A stretch of 64,000 nt of DNA from Psychroserpens sp. NJDZ02 (lineage in GTDB: Bacteria > Bacteroidota > Bacteroidia > Flavobacteriales > Flavobacteriaceae): assembly GCF_004843725.1 (NCBI RefSeq), contig NZ_CP039451.1, positions 990,501 through 1,054,500 of the forward strand. Reading direction: 5' to 3'. This document shows positions 53,693-62,207 of the stretch, piece after piece; the first letter of the stretch is position 1; the number at the start of each line of letters is the position of its first letter. The notes below the pieces were generated by a model. That model saw only the letters and a list, made by a program, of their open reading frames with translations, was not told where the DNA came from and ran no database searches. The position numbers and the translations under genes are program-made.

Positions 53693-54946
53693 TTAAAAAT
53701 ATTGACCAATACCAAAGACTAATCCTTGACCATCTTTTTCAGAAACTCCGTAACCGTAATCTATTCTAAAAATGGCATTAAATATGGACTTATGAATAAA
53801 ACGTAATCCTACACCAGGAAACACACGAAGATTATCGGCTTGTCCAAAATCCCCTAAATCACCTCCTGGATTTCTCCAGCTACCAGCATCTACAAAAGCA
53901 TTTCCTTGAAGTACAAACCAGTTTTTTTCGTATAAGGTATGCCTATATTCAGTATTTAATACCACTGCACCTGTACCGCGATCGATAGTATTTCCAACAC
54001 CTCTAATATTTATATTGTTATCCACAGAAAATGGTGCAAATGGCGTATCATCGTTACTAGACAATCCTACACGTACTCTTGTTGCCCAATTCCCCTTTTC
54101 ACCTAGCCGTTTATAAAAATTAAAATCATTCCAACCAATTACAAATTCAGGTAACTCATCACTGGTTGAAGTTACATATTGCACATTCAACTGGCTTTTA
54201 AAGCCCGAAACATACTGATAATGATAATCTAAATTATTGAATTCATAAATACCTTTATACAATAACTTTTGTACACTTAAATTTTGTGGAACACTCAGAC
54301 TTGTAGCTCCTGACACATATTCGTATTCTTCTAAAAAAGAATTAATTCCAAACTCAAAACGATTATTAAAGTTAGGTTGATACAATCCTAAAACCTCAAA
54401 CGATTTGTTTCGATATCTATAATCTGAAGTGGTATTATCAAAAAACACGGGCTCCAATGTTTGTAAATCTTGATGATTTACGGCCAAACCAAATTCACGA
54501 CTAAACAAAAACGGCGCTCTAAAATTAATACCGTAAGAACTATAAATATCTTTTTGATAAAAGCCACCAAAAACCATATTCTGTCCTAACAAATTAAACT
54601 CGTACAACCCTAAGCGATACGCAAACTCACCATCATTAGACGTGTACACATTAAACGAAGGAATTATAGTGAAGTTTTCTTCAATATTATAAAACACATT
54701 ATAATCGCCATTATCTGAAGGAAACACTTGATAATAGGCATGAGACACCGATGGTAAACGTTTTAGCAATTTAATATCTTCCTCCAATTGTAAAGAGTCC
54801 AAAACAGAGCCCGCTTTTGCTTTTGCAACTTTTTTGACAAAACTGGACTTCAGCTTTTTATTTCCTTGAATTTTAACATCTGAAATGTTTTGCGATTGTA
54901 CTACTAATGTTGATAATACTGCTAAAAATAATAGTAAACTTCTCAT
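53693..54946 (-). CDS. BamA/TamA-like outer-membrane protein with POTRA
   Basis: The 417-aa product has a signal peptide (cleaved near VVQSQ), one POTRA-like domain (about residues 20-90; ISDVKIQGNKKLK), and a beta-barrel ending in GIGQYF with a C-terminal phenylalanine. The GVGLRFIHKSIFN region fits the D15/BamA surface-antigen barrel. BamA has five POTRA domains, so this short form is more like TamA or two-partner relatives; its role is open. It overlaps the upstream lipoprotein gene by 4 bases. Confidence 0.82.
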   Translation of the reverse strand: MRSLLLFLAVLSTLVVQSQNISDVKIQGNKKLKSSFVKKVAKAKAGSVLDSLQLEEDIKLLKRLPSVSHAYYQVFPSDNGDYNVFYNIEENFTIIPSFNVYTSNDGEFAYRLGLYEFNLLGQNMVFGGFYQKDIYSSYGINFRAPFLFSREFGLAVNHQDLQTLEPVFFDNTTSDYRYRNKSFEVLGLYQPNFNNRFEFGINSFLEEYEYVSGATSLSVPQNLSVQKLLYKGIYEFNNLDYHYQYVSGFKSQLNVQYVTSTSDELPEFVIGWNDFNFYKRLGEKGNWATRVRVGLSSNDDTPFAPFSVDNNINIRGVGNTIDRGTGAVVLNTEYRHTLYEKNWFVLQGNAFVDAGSWRNPGGDLGDFGQADNLRVFPGVGLRFIHKSIFNAIFRIDYGYGVSEKDGQGLVFGIGQYF

Positions 54947-55944
54947 CCTTCTATATTGTATTGTGCTTTAATAACTTGTTCCGCTGGTTTATTTTGTGGT
55001 GTAAAACGATTATTTTCTATACCACCAACCTTATCATGATTAATAAACCATTTCCAAACAAAACCACCTGCAAACCATTCCTCTTTCCAAAATGTCTGAA
55101 ACAAGGCTTTAGTTGTATTACTTTGCGCGTCTAGATTAACCTTGCTCTCTATCCGATCCACAGTCCAAGGTGCTTTTCCTGCGTAGTCAATACTTCTGTA
55201 TCCAAACTCTGTAAACAGTATCGGTTTATCATATTTTTCAGAGAAGGCTTTTATGCTTTTTTTATGCTTGACCCAGCCTGCCAGGCATTCCTCAATAGTT
55301 GGCGTTTTACTATCACTAACTGGAAAATACGCATCAATTCCAATATAATCTAATTGTTCCCAGAAAGGTGTTTTTAGATATTCATTCCAATTAGCTGCGT
55401 AGGTCAGTTTCCCTTTATAAATAGCTCTAACCTTTGTAATTAAATCACTCCAATACTGTGGTCTTTGTTCTACAAATTTCTCCAATTCAGTTCCAATACA
55501 AAAAATCTCAGCATTAGAATCCTGAGCAACTTGTGCAAATTCTAAAATATATTTAGAGTAGGTATTTTCAAGTATTTTCCAATCCGCTTCGGTTTTCATG
55601 GTAATAAAACCGGTAAACTCGCCTCTCCAAACCCAAATTTGAGGTTTGAGCATAATTTTTATGTTATCCTTTTTTAAAGCTTTAACATACTGTTTACCTC
55701 CAATTTTAGTTTCTCCAAACCACTGACGTTCGGAGCCATAACTAATTTCTGGATGTGCCAAATCTTTAATCACTCCAAAAGGCATTATTGAAGCATAATT
55801 AGCATTAATATTTACTAAAGGATCAATATTTTTTTGGGTAATACTATCTCTGTGTGCCACAAAACTCACCCCATTTATTTTATTATCTTGAGCCGTACAA
55901 GATTGCAAAAGCACTATTAGTAGTAAGATTTGTATACCGCGCAT
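54943..55944 (-). CDS. GH113-like TIM-barrel lipoprotein
   Basis: The 333-aa product has a lipobox (LLQSC) and a TIM barrel in the style of glycoside hydrolase family 113/GTA-TIM proteins. Possible catalytic glutamates are the one in FCIGTELEKF (about residue 155) and the one in LFTEFGYRS (about residue 246). The GH113 family includes beta-mannanases. The exported lipid-anchored location suits surface or periplasmic glycan cleavage, but the substrate is not shown. Confidence 0.82.
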   Translation of the reverse strand: MRGIQILLLIVLLQSCTAQDNKINGVSFVAHRDSITQKNIDPLVNINANYASIMPFGVIKDLAHPEISYGSERQWFGETKIGGKQYVKALKKDNIKIMLKPQIWVWRGEFTGFITMKTEADWKILENTYSKYILEFAQVAQDSNAEIFCIGTELEKFVEQRPQYWSDLITKVRAIYKGKLTYAANWNEYLKTPFWEQLDYIGIDAYFPVSDSKTPTIEECLAGWVKHKKSIKAFSEKYDKPILFTEFGYRSIDYAGKAPWTVDRIESKVNLDAQSNTTKALFQTFWKEEWFAGGFVWKWFINHDKVGGIENNRFTPQNKPAEQVIKAQYNIEG

Positions 55945-56015
55945 ATTTTTTGACTAAATATAAATAAATCCCACTCTTCAGCAGGATTTATTTTGTTTAT
56001 ATATTTCTGAAACTA

Positions 56016-56882
56016 CTAAAACAAGGCTCTTAATCCAATATTAAAAGATTGTCCTAAACCCGTATTATTACCTCTTACAAAGGTTGTGTACAGTGTCTCG
56101 ATATTTAAAACATCAGTCAATTGATATTTTGCACCTCCACCTACTGCTGTAAAATCTTGTTCAAAATCATTACCAGTATCAATACGTTGTGAGTGCTGCA
56201 CCAACCCTAGAACAGTAAATTTAGAACTTGGAAAATAACTTAAAAACACACCTGGTGTTAGACTTAAACTATTGTTAGCAAAGCTTTCTTCTTTTTTACC
56301 AAAATGATACTCGGTATTCAACTCAGTAAATAATTGCCATTTAGAGCTAAAATTATAATCATAAAAAAAACGGTTTTGAAATGTAAACCCTTTTTGATCT
56401 AAAAACACACCATTCTCGCTTTCGTTATCTACTAAAGGAATGTGAAAAGCCGTTTGAATTGTAAAATTACTAACACTTTTAAAAGGGTTAAACTTAATTG
56501 CTGGCGCAAAAGACGTAAATCCAGAACGTGCGCTATTTGTTTCTCCATCAAATTTAAACACATCTAGAGCATCTCTATCACCAATAACATTGGATCTAAA
56601 TTCTAATAATAATCCAACATTAAATCTATTATTATCACTAAGTCCGGTAAACACATCTACTGTAGAGGTAAAATACGTTTCTCTTGGCTCTGTACCTGAA
56701 GAGAAAGTACTTTCGTTTTGCGTATATAAATTATTAAAAAATTTAATATCCCATTGCCCTTTACTCAATAATTTAGAAGGGGTATAGGTCTGAATATTAC
56801 TAGCTGTTTCGGTTTGATCTTCTTGCGCAAAGCTTATAAAAGTTGTTGATAAAGCAAGTAATACTATGGTTAGTTTTCTCAT
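56016..56882 (-). CDS. Outer-membrane beta-barrel protein of unknown substrate
   Basis: The 288-aa product has a signal peptide (about residues 1-19, SFAQ) and a run of amphipathic strands with aromatic termini, ending in LRALF. It resembles small transporter-type barrels of Bacteroidota. No specific family is recognised, and no function is assigned. It lies 72 bases downstream of GH113 gene's start in genome order on the same strand and 41 bases after the DUF547 gene, so it may share its transcript. Confidence 0.7.
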   Translation of the reverse strand: MRKLTIVLLALSTTFISFAQEDQTETASNIQTYTPSKLLSKGQWDIKFFNNLYTQNESTFSSGTEPRETYFTSTVDVFTGLSDNNRFNVGLLLEFRSNVIGDRDALDVFKFDGETNSARSGFTSFAPAIKFNPFKSVSNFTIQTAFHIPLVDNESENGVFLDQKGFTFQNRFFYDYNFSSKWQLFTELNTEYHFGKKEESFANNSLSLTPGVFLSYFPSSKFTVLGLVQHSQRIDTGNDFEQDFTAVGGGAKYQLTDVLNIETLYTTFVRGNNTGLGQSFNIGLRALF

Positions 56883-56898
56883 GTTTTGTGTGTTTATT

Positions 56899-56920
56899 TA
56901 TTTCCGCGTAAGCGCTATTT
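56899..56920 (+). repeat. Dispersed CGCG repeat, copy 3
   Basis: TATTTCCGCGTAAGCGCTAT lies in the 40-base gap between the outer-membrane protein and DUF547 genes. Confidence 0.55.
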
Positions 56921-56922
56921 TA

Positions 56923-57642
56923 TTATTGTTTATTTAATTTCCAGTTGTATGTAAAGTATTTTAATTTGTAATCCTCTGGTATTTTATTGGTTCTGTAAGT
57001 ATTAATAAATTGAATTTCGGTTAACCCATTTTGTACAAAATCTTCAGTATACCATTTTAGGATTTCAGACCCTTCAACTGTTTTCTTTTTAGTATTTACT
57101 TTTATAAAATAATTACCATTTAAAGCTAACGTTGTTTGTTTTTCTAATTGCGCTTCTAGTGATTTTGGCAAATACACATCAGCTATTAAAGGTGGGCAAC
57201 CAATTGCTCCACAAACAAGCACAAAATGAAATCGTGCGTCTTTAAAATTAGCTCTCAACAACTCATTTTCAATAGTATTTAAAGTGACTTGTTTACCTGC
57301 TAAGCTATATGTTGTTTTATCAAAAAAACCAGCTTTATCTAAAGGTGATGCTATAGGGTAATTATCTACTATACCTTTAATTACAGATAAATTATACGCA
57401 TTAATCCAAAACGCTTGATAATTTTTAGCATCTGACTTATCTACCGATACGCCTTTGGCAAGTGTTAAGATTGTGTTTAAAGTTTCTGTGTCACTCTTTA
57501 TGCCCTCATAATCTACTTTACCTTTAGCCACGTGTGTTTTTAAAAACGCGTCGGTTTGTGTAAAAAAATCATTTAGAGATTGCGCTTGTACGGAAACGAC
57601 TCCGCAAACAACAAGTAATATTAAGAGGGTCTTTTTCATCAT
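56923..57642 (-). CDS. DUF547 protein (second copy in window)
   Basis: The 239-aa product has a signal peptide (cleaved after VQAQ) and a DUF547 domain with FWINAYNLSVIKGI, LNTIENELLR and FVLVCGAIGCPPL, where a cysteine pair matches the copy at 45976. It lacks the lipoprotein anchor and long linker of that copy. The start may be either of two adjacent ATG codons. It is divergent from the oxidoreductase gene across a 196-base gap. Confidence 0.85.
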   Translation of the reverse strand: MMKKTLLILLVVCGVVSVQAQSLNDFFTQTDAFLKTHVAKGKVDYEGIKSDTETLNTILTLAKGVSVDKSDAKNYQAFWINAYNLSVIKGIVDNYPIASPLDKAGFFDKTTYSLAGKQVTLNTIENELLRANFKDARFHFVLVCGAIGCPPLIADVYLPKSLEAQLEKQTTLALNGNYFIKVNTKKKTVEGSEILKWYTEDFVQNGLTEIQFINTYRTNKIPEDYKLKYFTYNWKLNKQ

Positions 57643-57838
57643 TGAATTTTGTTTTAGATCATTCTAACATCCTTTAAGTCTTAATACTGACAATAAACTT
57701 TCAAAAATAAATAAAAAAAATAGTGTCTAATTTGAGAAACAAACCTTACAGCGTTTCTTAATTTAAACCCATTCTAAATTATAAAAGCGATTAAGTTATT
57801 AACTTTAAAACCGACCTACTATCTAACAAACTAAATTT

Positions 57839-59143
57839 ATGGAACACATCGTCATTATAGGAAACGGAATTTCTGGAGTTACTCTAGCAAGACACGTCAG
57901 AAAATTATCGGACAAAAAAATAACAATTATTTCTGCCGAAACAGATTACTTTTTCTCCCGTACTGCATTAATGTATGTGTATATGGGCCATATGAAGTTT
58001 GAACACACACAACCCTACGAAAATTGGTTTTGGGAGAAAAACAGAATTGAGCTAAAAAAAGGTTACGTTGATACTATTGATACGGATAATAAAACTCTAT
58101 TTTTTGCAGAAGGTGACCAAATGCAATATGACAAACTTGTCATAGCAACAGGTAGTAAACCTAATAAATTTGGCTGGCCAGGACAGGATCTTATAGGTGC
58201 ACAAGGTTTATATAGCAAACAGGACCTGGATAACATGGAAGTGGTAGCACCTAACAATAAAGTTTGTAAACGTGCCGTAATCGTTGGTGGTGGTTTAATT
58301 GGAATTGAATTAGCAGAAATGCTTAATTCTAGAGAAATCCCTGTTACTTTTTTAGTGAGAGAAGATAGTTTTTGGAATGGCGTATTACCTAAAGGTGAAA
58401 GCCGAATGATAAATAGACATATTAAAAATCACCATATAGATTTACGTTTAAACACTAACTTGAAAGCAATCAATTCAGACGAGAACGGAAAAGTCAAATC
58501 TGTCATCATCGAAGAAACGGGAGAAGAACTAGAATGCAATTTTGTTGGTTTAACTGCAGGTGTTTCTCCAAATATTTCGTTTTTAAAAGACTCCAAAATA
58601 GATACTAAAAGAGGCGTTTTAGTTAATCGCTATCTAGAAACAAATATTAAAGACGTTTACGCTATTGGTGATTGTGCAGAGCAACACGAAGGCATAGGAA
58701 ACAGGCGACCAATTGAAGCCGTTTGGTACACTGGTCGTATGATGGGAGAAACTTTAGCGCAAACTATTTGCGATAATCCTTTAGAGTACAAACCAGGACA
58801 TTGGTTTAATAGTGCAAAATTTTTAGATATCGAATACCAAACCTACGGTTGGGTATTTGGAGAACGCGGACAACCTGACTACGAGAAACATTTTCATTGG
58901 AAACATGACGATGACACCAAGTGCATTACCGTTGCTTATCACAAAGACACCAATGCTTTTTTAGGCATTAACACTTTTGGGATAAGAATGCGACATGAAA
59001 CTTTTGACAAATGGCTGACTGAAAATCGAGATGTTGATTTTGTAATCAACAATCTGAAAGAAGCCAATTTTGACCCCGAGTTTTACAAACACTTTGAAAA
59101 AGAAATTTTAGCCACTTACAATAATCAATTACAAACGGTATAA
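57839..59143 (+). CDS. FAD/NAD(P)-dependent oxidoreductase
   Basis: The 434-aa pyridine-nucleotide-disulfide oxidoreductase-like protein has an FAD Rossmann site GNGISG (residues 8-13), an NAD(P) site VGGGLIGIELAEML (about 149-162), and the second FAD motif VYAIGDCAE (about 279-287). The CxxxxC redox pair of thioredoxin reductase is not seen, so it is closer to ferredoxin/rubredoxin or nitrite-reductase-type reductases. It precedes a membrane ferredoxin by 5 bases, so it probably passes electrons to or from that protein. Confidence 0.9.
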   Translation: MEHIVIIGNGISGVTLARHVRKLSDKKITIISAETDYFFSRTALMYVYMGHMKFEHTQPYENWFWEKNRIELKKGYVDTIDTDNKTLFFAEGDQMQYDKLVIATGSKPNKFGWPGQDLIGAQGLYSKQDLDNMEVVAPNNKVCKRAVIVGGGLIGIELAEMLNSREIPVTFLVREDSFWNGVLPKGESRMINRHIKNHHIDLRLNTNLKAINSDENGKVKSVIIEETGEELECNFVGLTAGVSPNISFLKDSKIDTKRGVLVNRYLETNIKDVYAIGDCAEQHEGIGNRRPIEAVWYTGRMMGETLAQTICDNPLEYKPGHWFNSAKFLDIEYQTYGWVFGERGQPDYEKHFHWKHDDDTKCITVAYHKDTNAFLGINTFGIRMRHETFDKWLTENRDVDFVINNLKEANFDPEFYKHFEKEILATYNNQLQTV

Positions 59144-59148
59144 TTAAT

Positions 59149-60738
59149 ATGAGCAATAAAATAAACCATAGTATGTCATTAGCATCTCCTGATGCCTTTC
59201 ATATATCAACAAAACAAAAAGTGGCTTTAGGTATTGGTCTTGTTGGACTTTTAATATTAGCATTAGCTTTATTTAATGTGCACCTTCCTAATACAGGGTT
59301 ATTCTTAACCCTTTCTTTAGTAATGATTGGCGCAGGAGTAGTTATCTATTCTAGAGAGGCTTACCTAACCAAACTAGAGGGAATTAAAAACGACGGAACA
59401 TGGTTTAAATCAATCTCATCTCGTGGCTTTTGGGGCTGGGCATTAGGAGTTATATTGACCAGCTTTTATATTGTACTATACTTTTATCCACAATATTTAG
59501 GTTTAGCAAAAGATGGCGCTCCAAACACAGGTTTGGTTGGCTTATTTGACCCTTTAAGCAATCTTTTAAGTGGACGTAACGCCAGTCAATGGTTTGTTTA
59601 TGGCTCATTATATACCATTGCGATATTAGCTTTTGGTTACAAGTTTATTTTAAAATACAGACATAACCGTTACCAACAAATACGCACCATGTCTGTGATG
59701 TTCTTCCAATTAGGGTTTGCCTTCTTAATACCAGAATTTATGTACGTCATGAATAATGACTTACCTTATTACGATCTAAAAAGTGTATGGCCTTTAAACT
59801 ATTATATTTTTGACGAATGGTCCGTAAAAGGATTTTTATCTAATGGTAATTTAGGTTTAGCACTAATTGTATTTGGAATTGTATCTACGTTTTTAATCAC
59901 TCCGATATTAACGTATAAATATGGAAAACGATGGTATTGCTCATGGGTTTGTGGTTGTGGTGGATTAGCCGAAACTGCAGGAGACTCGTTCAGACAATTA
60001 TCATCAAAAAAATTATCCGCTTGGAAATTAGAGCGTTGGTTAATACATACCGTATTAGTATTCTCAGTAGTTATGACCACTGCTATGGTCTACAGCTATT
60101 TAGGTAAAGACAGTAATAATTTCTGGTTGACTAGAGATGTATTTATTACTGCTGTCATAGTGTTTTTAACTATTATTTTTGCTGGGGTTATGTACTTTAG
60201 AGGTAAAGAATTAGGTAAAGATGCCAAAGCAGGAGCAATTGGTTACGGAGTAGTTATCGCTTTATTATTATTTATGCATTTTACGGCAACTACCGAGAAC
60301 CTATTTTTTATTAAAGGCGGAACTTTACGATCTATATATGGAATATACATAGGCTCCATATTTTCTGGTGTTATTGGAACTGGGTTTTATCCTATTTTGG
60401 GTAGTAGATCATGGTGTCGTTTTGGATGTCCTATGGCCGCTATTTTAGGTTTCCAACAACGTTTATTTTCAAAATTCAGAATTACAACCAATGGTGGTCA
60501 ATGTATCTCATGTGGTAACTGTTCTAATAGTTGCGAAATGGGTATTGATGTAAGAGCTTATGCGCAAAAAGGAGAAAATATTGTACGTTCTAGCTGTGTT
60601 GGTTGTGGTGTTTGTAGTGCCGTTTGCCCAAGAGGTGTTTTAAAATTAGAAAACGATACTATGGATGGACGTATCAATCCAACAGAAATTTTATTAGGTA
60701 ACGATGTTGATTTAATGGATTTTGTTAATAAAAAATAA
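59149..60738 (+). CDS. Membrane 4Fe-4S protein, NapH/NosR-like
   Basis: The 529-aa product has about nine membrane helices and two membrane-edge cysteine motifs, CSWVCGCG (about residue 264) and CRFGCP (about residue 422), as in NapH/NosR/NirI proteins. The C-terminal domain holds two 4Fe-4S clusters: CISCGNCSNSCEMG (about residue 447) and CVGCGVCSAVCPRG (about residue 484). The family carries electrons between quinol or flavoprotein and periplasmic partners. It directly follows the FAD oxidoreductase. The next gene starts 1 base after its stop. Confidence 0.9.
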   Translation: MSNKINHSMSLASPDAFHISTKQKVALGIGLVGLLILALALFNVHLPNTGLFLTLSLVMIGAGVVIYSREAYLTKLEGIKNDGTWFKSISSRGFWGWALGVILTSFYIVLYFYPQYLGLAKDGAPNTGLVGLFDPLSNLLSGRNASQWFVYGSLYTIAILAFGYKFILKYRHNRYQQIRTMSVMFFQLGFAFLIPEFMYVMNNDLPYYDLKSVWPLNYYIFDEWSVKGFLSNGNLGLALIVFGIVSTFLITPILTYKYGKRWYCSWVCGCGGLAETAGDSFRQLSSKKLSAWKLERWLIHTVLVFSVVMTTAMVYSYLGKDSNNFWLTRDVFITAVIVFLTIIFAGVMYFRGKELGKDAKAGAIGYGVVIALLLFMHFTATTENLFFIKGGTLRSIYGIYIGSIFSGVIGTGFYPILGSRSWCRFGCPMAAILGFQQRLFSKFRITTNGGQCISCGNCSNSCEMGIDVRAYAQKGENIVRSSCVGCGVCSAVCPRGVLKLENDTMDGRINPTEILLGNDVDLMDFVNKK

Positions 60739-61518
60739 TTGGAGAAATTTAATATAAAATCAATTGTCCTATTCTTGTTTTTAAGTATTACTTGTATCGC
60801 TTACGCGGAAAAAACATACGTAAAGACCTATTTTGAAAACGGAAATATCGCAGCAGAGGGCTGGTCTATGGATAATCAAAAGACTGGTTTTTGGATCTTT
60901 TATTACGATAACCACGTCGTAAAAGCAAAAGGAAATTTTGAGTCCGATTTAAAAACTAACTATTGGAGATATTATTTTGATAGTAACACATTAGAAAAAC
61001 AAGGCCAATATTTAAACGGTAAAGAAAATGGCTATTGGAAAACATACCATAAAAACACAAATTTAAAAAGCCAAGGACGCTATCTAAACGGTAGTAAAAA
61101 CGGATATTGGAAAACATATCATAGCAATACAAAAACAGAAAGCCAAGGAAGTTATAGTAATGGTCTAAAAAATAAATTCTGGAAATTCTACCATAACAAC
61201 GCAGTAATATCTAAATTTGGAAACTTTAACCAAAATCTAAAAGAAGGCTATTGGAAATTTTTCCGTCACAACGGAATCAAAGAAAAAGAAGGTCATTATC
61301 AAACTGACCAAAAAATTAAATGGTGGTTATTTTATGATAAAAACGAAAAAATAAACCATAAATGCCAACTCAAAGACAACCAAAAAAATGGCTATTGTCT
61401 AATGTATAAAGACGAAGCGTTAACTTCTGCTATCAAATATCAAGCGGGTGAAAAAATAAAAGAATGGACCGATTTTAAGTCCTTCAAAAAAGAAAATAAA
61501 TTAAGCGATCTTAAATGA
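60739..61518 (+). CDS. MORN-type repeat protein with 24-residue period
   Basis: The 259-aa product (TTG start) has a signal-like N terminus (about residues 7-23) and MORN_2-like repeats of pattern GYWKxYHxNxxxxxxGxYxNGxKx. Between residues 98 and 194 the period is exactly 24 residues (72 bases), and two units are nearly identical. The YwqK-type annotation that such proteins often receive is a family label, not evidence of an antitoxin. The repeats may bind lipid or partners. It overlaps the next gene by 4 bases. Confidence 0.78.
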   Translation: MEKFNIKSIVLFLFLSITCIAYAEKTYVKTYFENGNIAAEGWSMDNQKTGFWIFYYDNHVVKAKGNFESDLKTNYWRYYFDSNTLEKQGQYLNGKENGYWKTYHKNTNLKSQGRYLNGSKNGYWKTYHSNTKTESQGSYSNGLKNKFWKFYHNNAVISKFGNFNQNLKEGYWKFFRHNGIKEKEGHYQTDQKIKWWLFYDKNEKINHKCQLKDNQKNGYCLMYKDEALTSAIKYQAGEKIKEWTDFKSFKKENKLSDLK

Positions 61519-62207
61519 CCAAAATAAAAGTCATCATTCCTGCCTATAACGAGCAAGATTCTATAGCACATGTCCTTAACGCTATTCCGTCTATAGTTGA
61601 CGAGGTTATTGTAGTTAGCAACAACTCGACAGACCTAACAGAAGCAAATGCTAAAAATGCTGGAGCCACTGTTTTACAAGAAAATAATAAAGGCTATGGC
61701 TATGCTTGCTTAAAAGGGATGGATTACATCGCTAAACAAGAGACAAAACCAGATATTGTCGTGTTTTTAGATGGCGATTACAGCGATTTCCCCGAGGATT
61801 TAACAAAAATTGTAGCGCCAATTTTAGACCAAAATAAAGACTTTGTTGTTGGCGCACGTGTAAAAAACTTAAGAGAAGAAGGCAGTATGATGCCTCAACA
61901 AGTGTTTGGAAATTGGTTAGCAACCACATTAATGTCTCTTTTTTTTAATGCTAAATTCACAGATCTCGGTCCATTCAGAGCCATTAAGTATGATAAGCTA
62001 CTAGGACTGAATATGGAAGACAAAACCTATGGCTGGACGGTTGAAATGCAACTAAAAGTATTAAAGCAAAAACTAACCTATTTAGAAGTCCCTGTTAACT
62101 ACAGAAATAGAATTGGTGTCTCAAAAGTTTCAGGAACGATAAAAGGTAGTATATTTGCTGGCGTTAAAATATTAACGTGGATTTTCAAATACAGTTTTAA
62201 AAAGTGA
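61515..62207 (+). CDS. GT2 glycosyltransferase, dolichyl-phosphate-mannose-synthase type
   Basis: This 230-aa GT-A enzyme has VIIPAYNEQDSI at the N terminus, VVSNNSTDLT (nucleotide site), the metal-binding FLDGDYSDFP (about residues 88-97) and FRAIKYDKL with GWTVEMQLK downstream, typical of DPM1/ArnC-like polyprenyl-phosphate transferases. No membrane tail is seen, so it is the soluble type. It begins the carbohydrate part of the run and overlaps the next gene by 4 bases. Confidence 0.88.
   Translation: MTKIKVIIPAYNEQDSIAHVLNAIPSIVDEVIVVSNNSTDLTEANAKNAGATVLQENNKGYGYACLKGMDYIAKQETKPDIVVFLDGDYSDFPEDLTKIVAPILDQNKDFVVGARVKNLREEGSMMPQQVFGNWLATTLMSLFFNAKFTDLGPFRAIKYDKLLGLNMEDKTYGWTVEMQLKVLKQKLTYLEVPVNYRNRIGVSKVSGTIKGSIFAGVKILTWIFKYSFKK

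Noticed and set aside
60739..61518. Antitoxin of a toxin-antitoxin pair
   Set aside because: MORN/YwqK labels come from database names; no toxin gene is adjacent.
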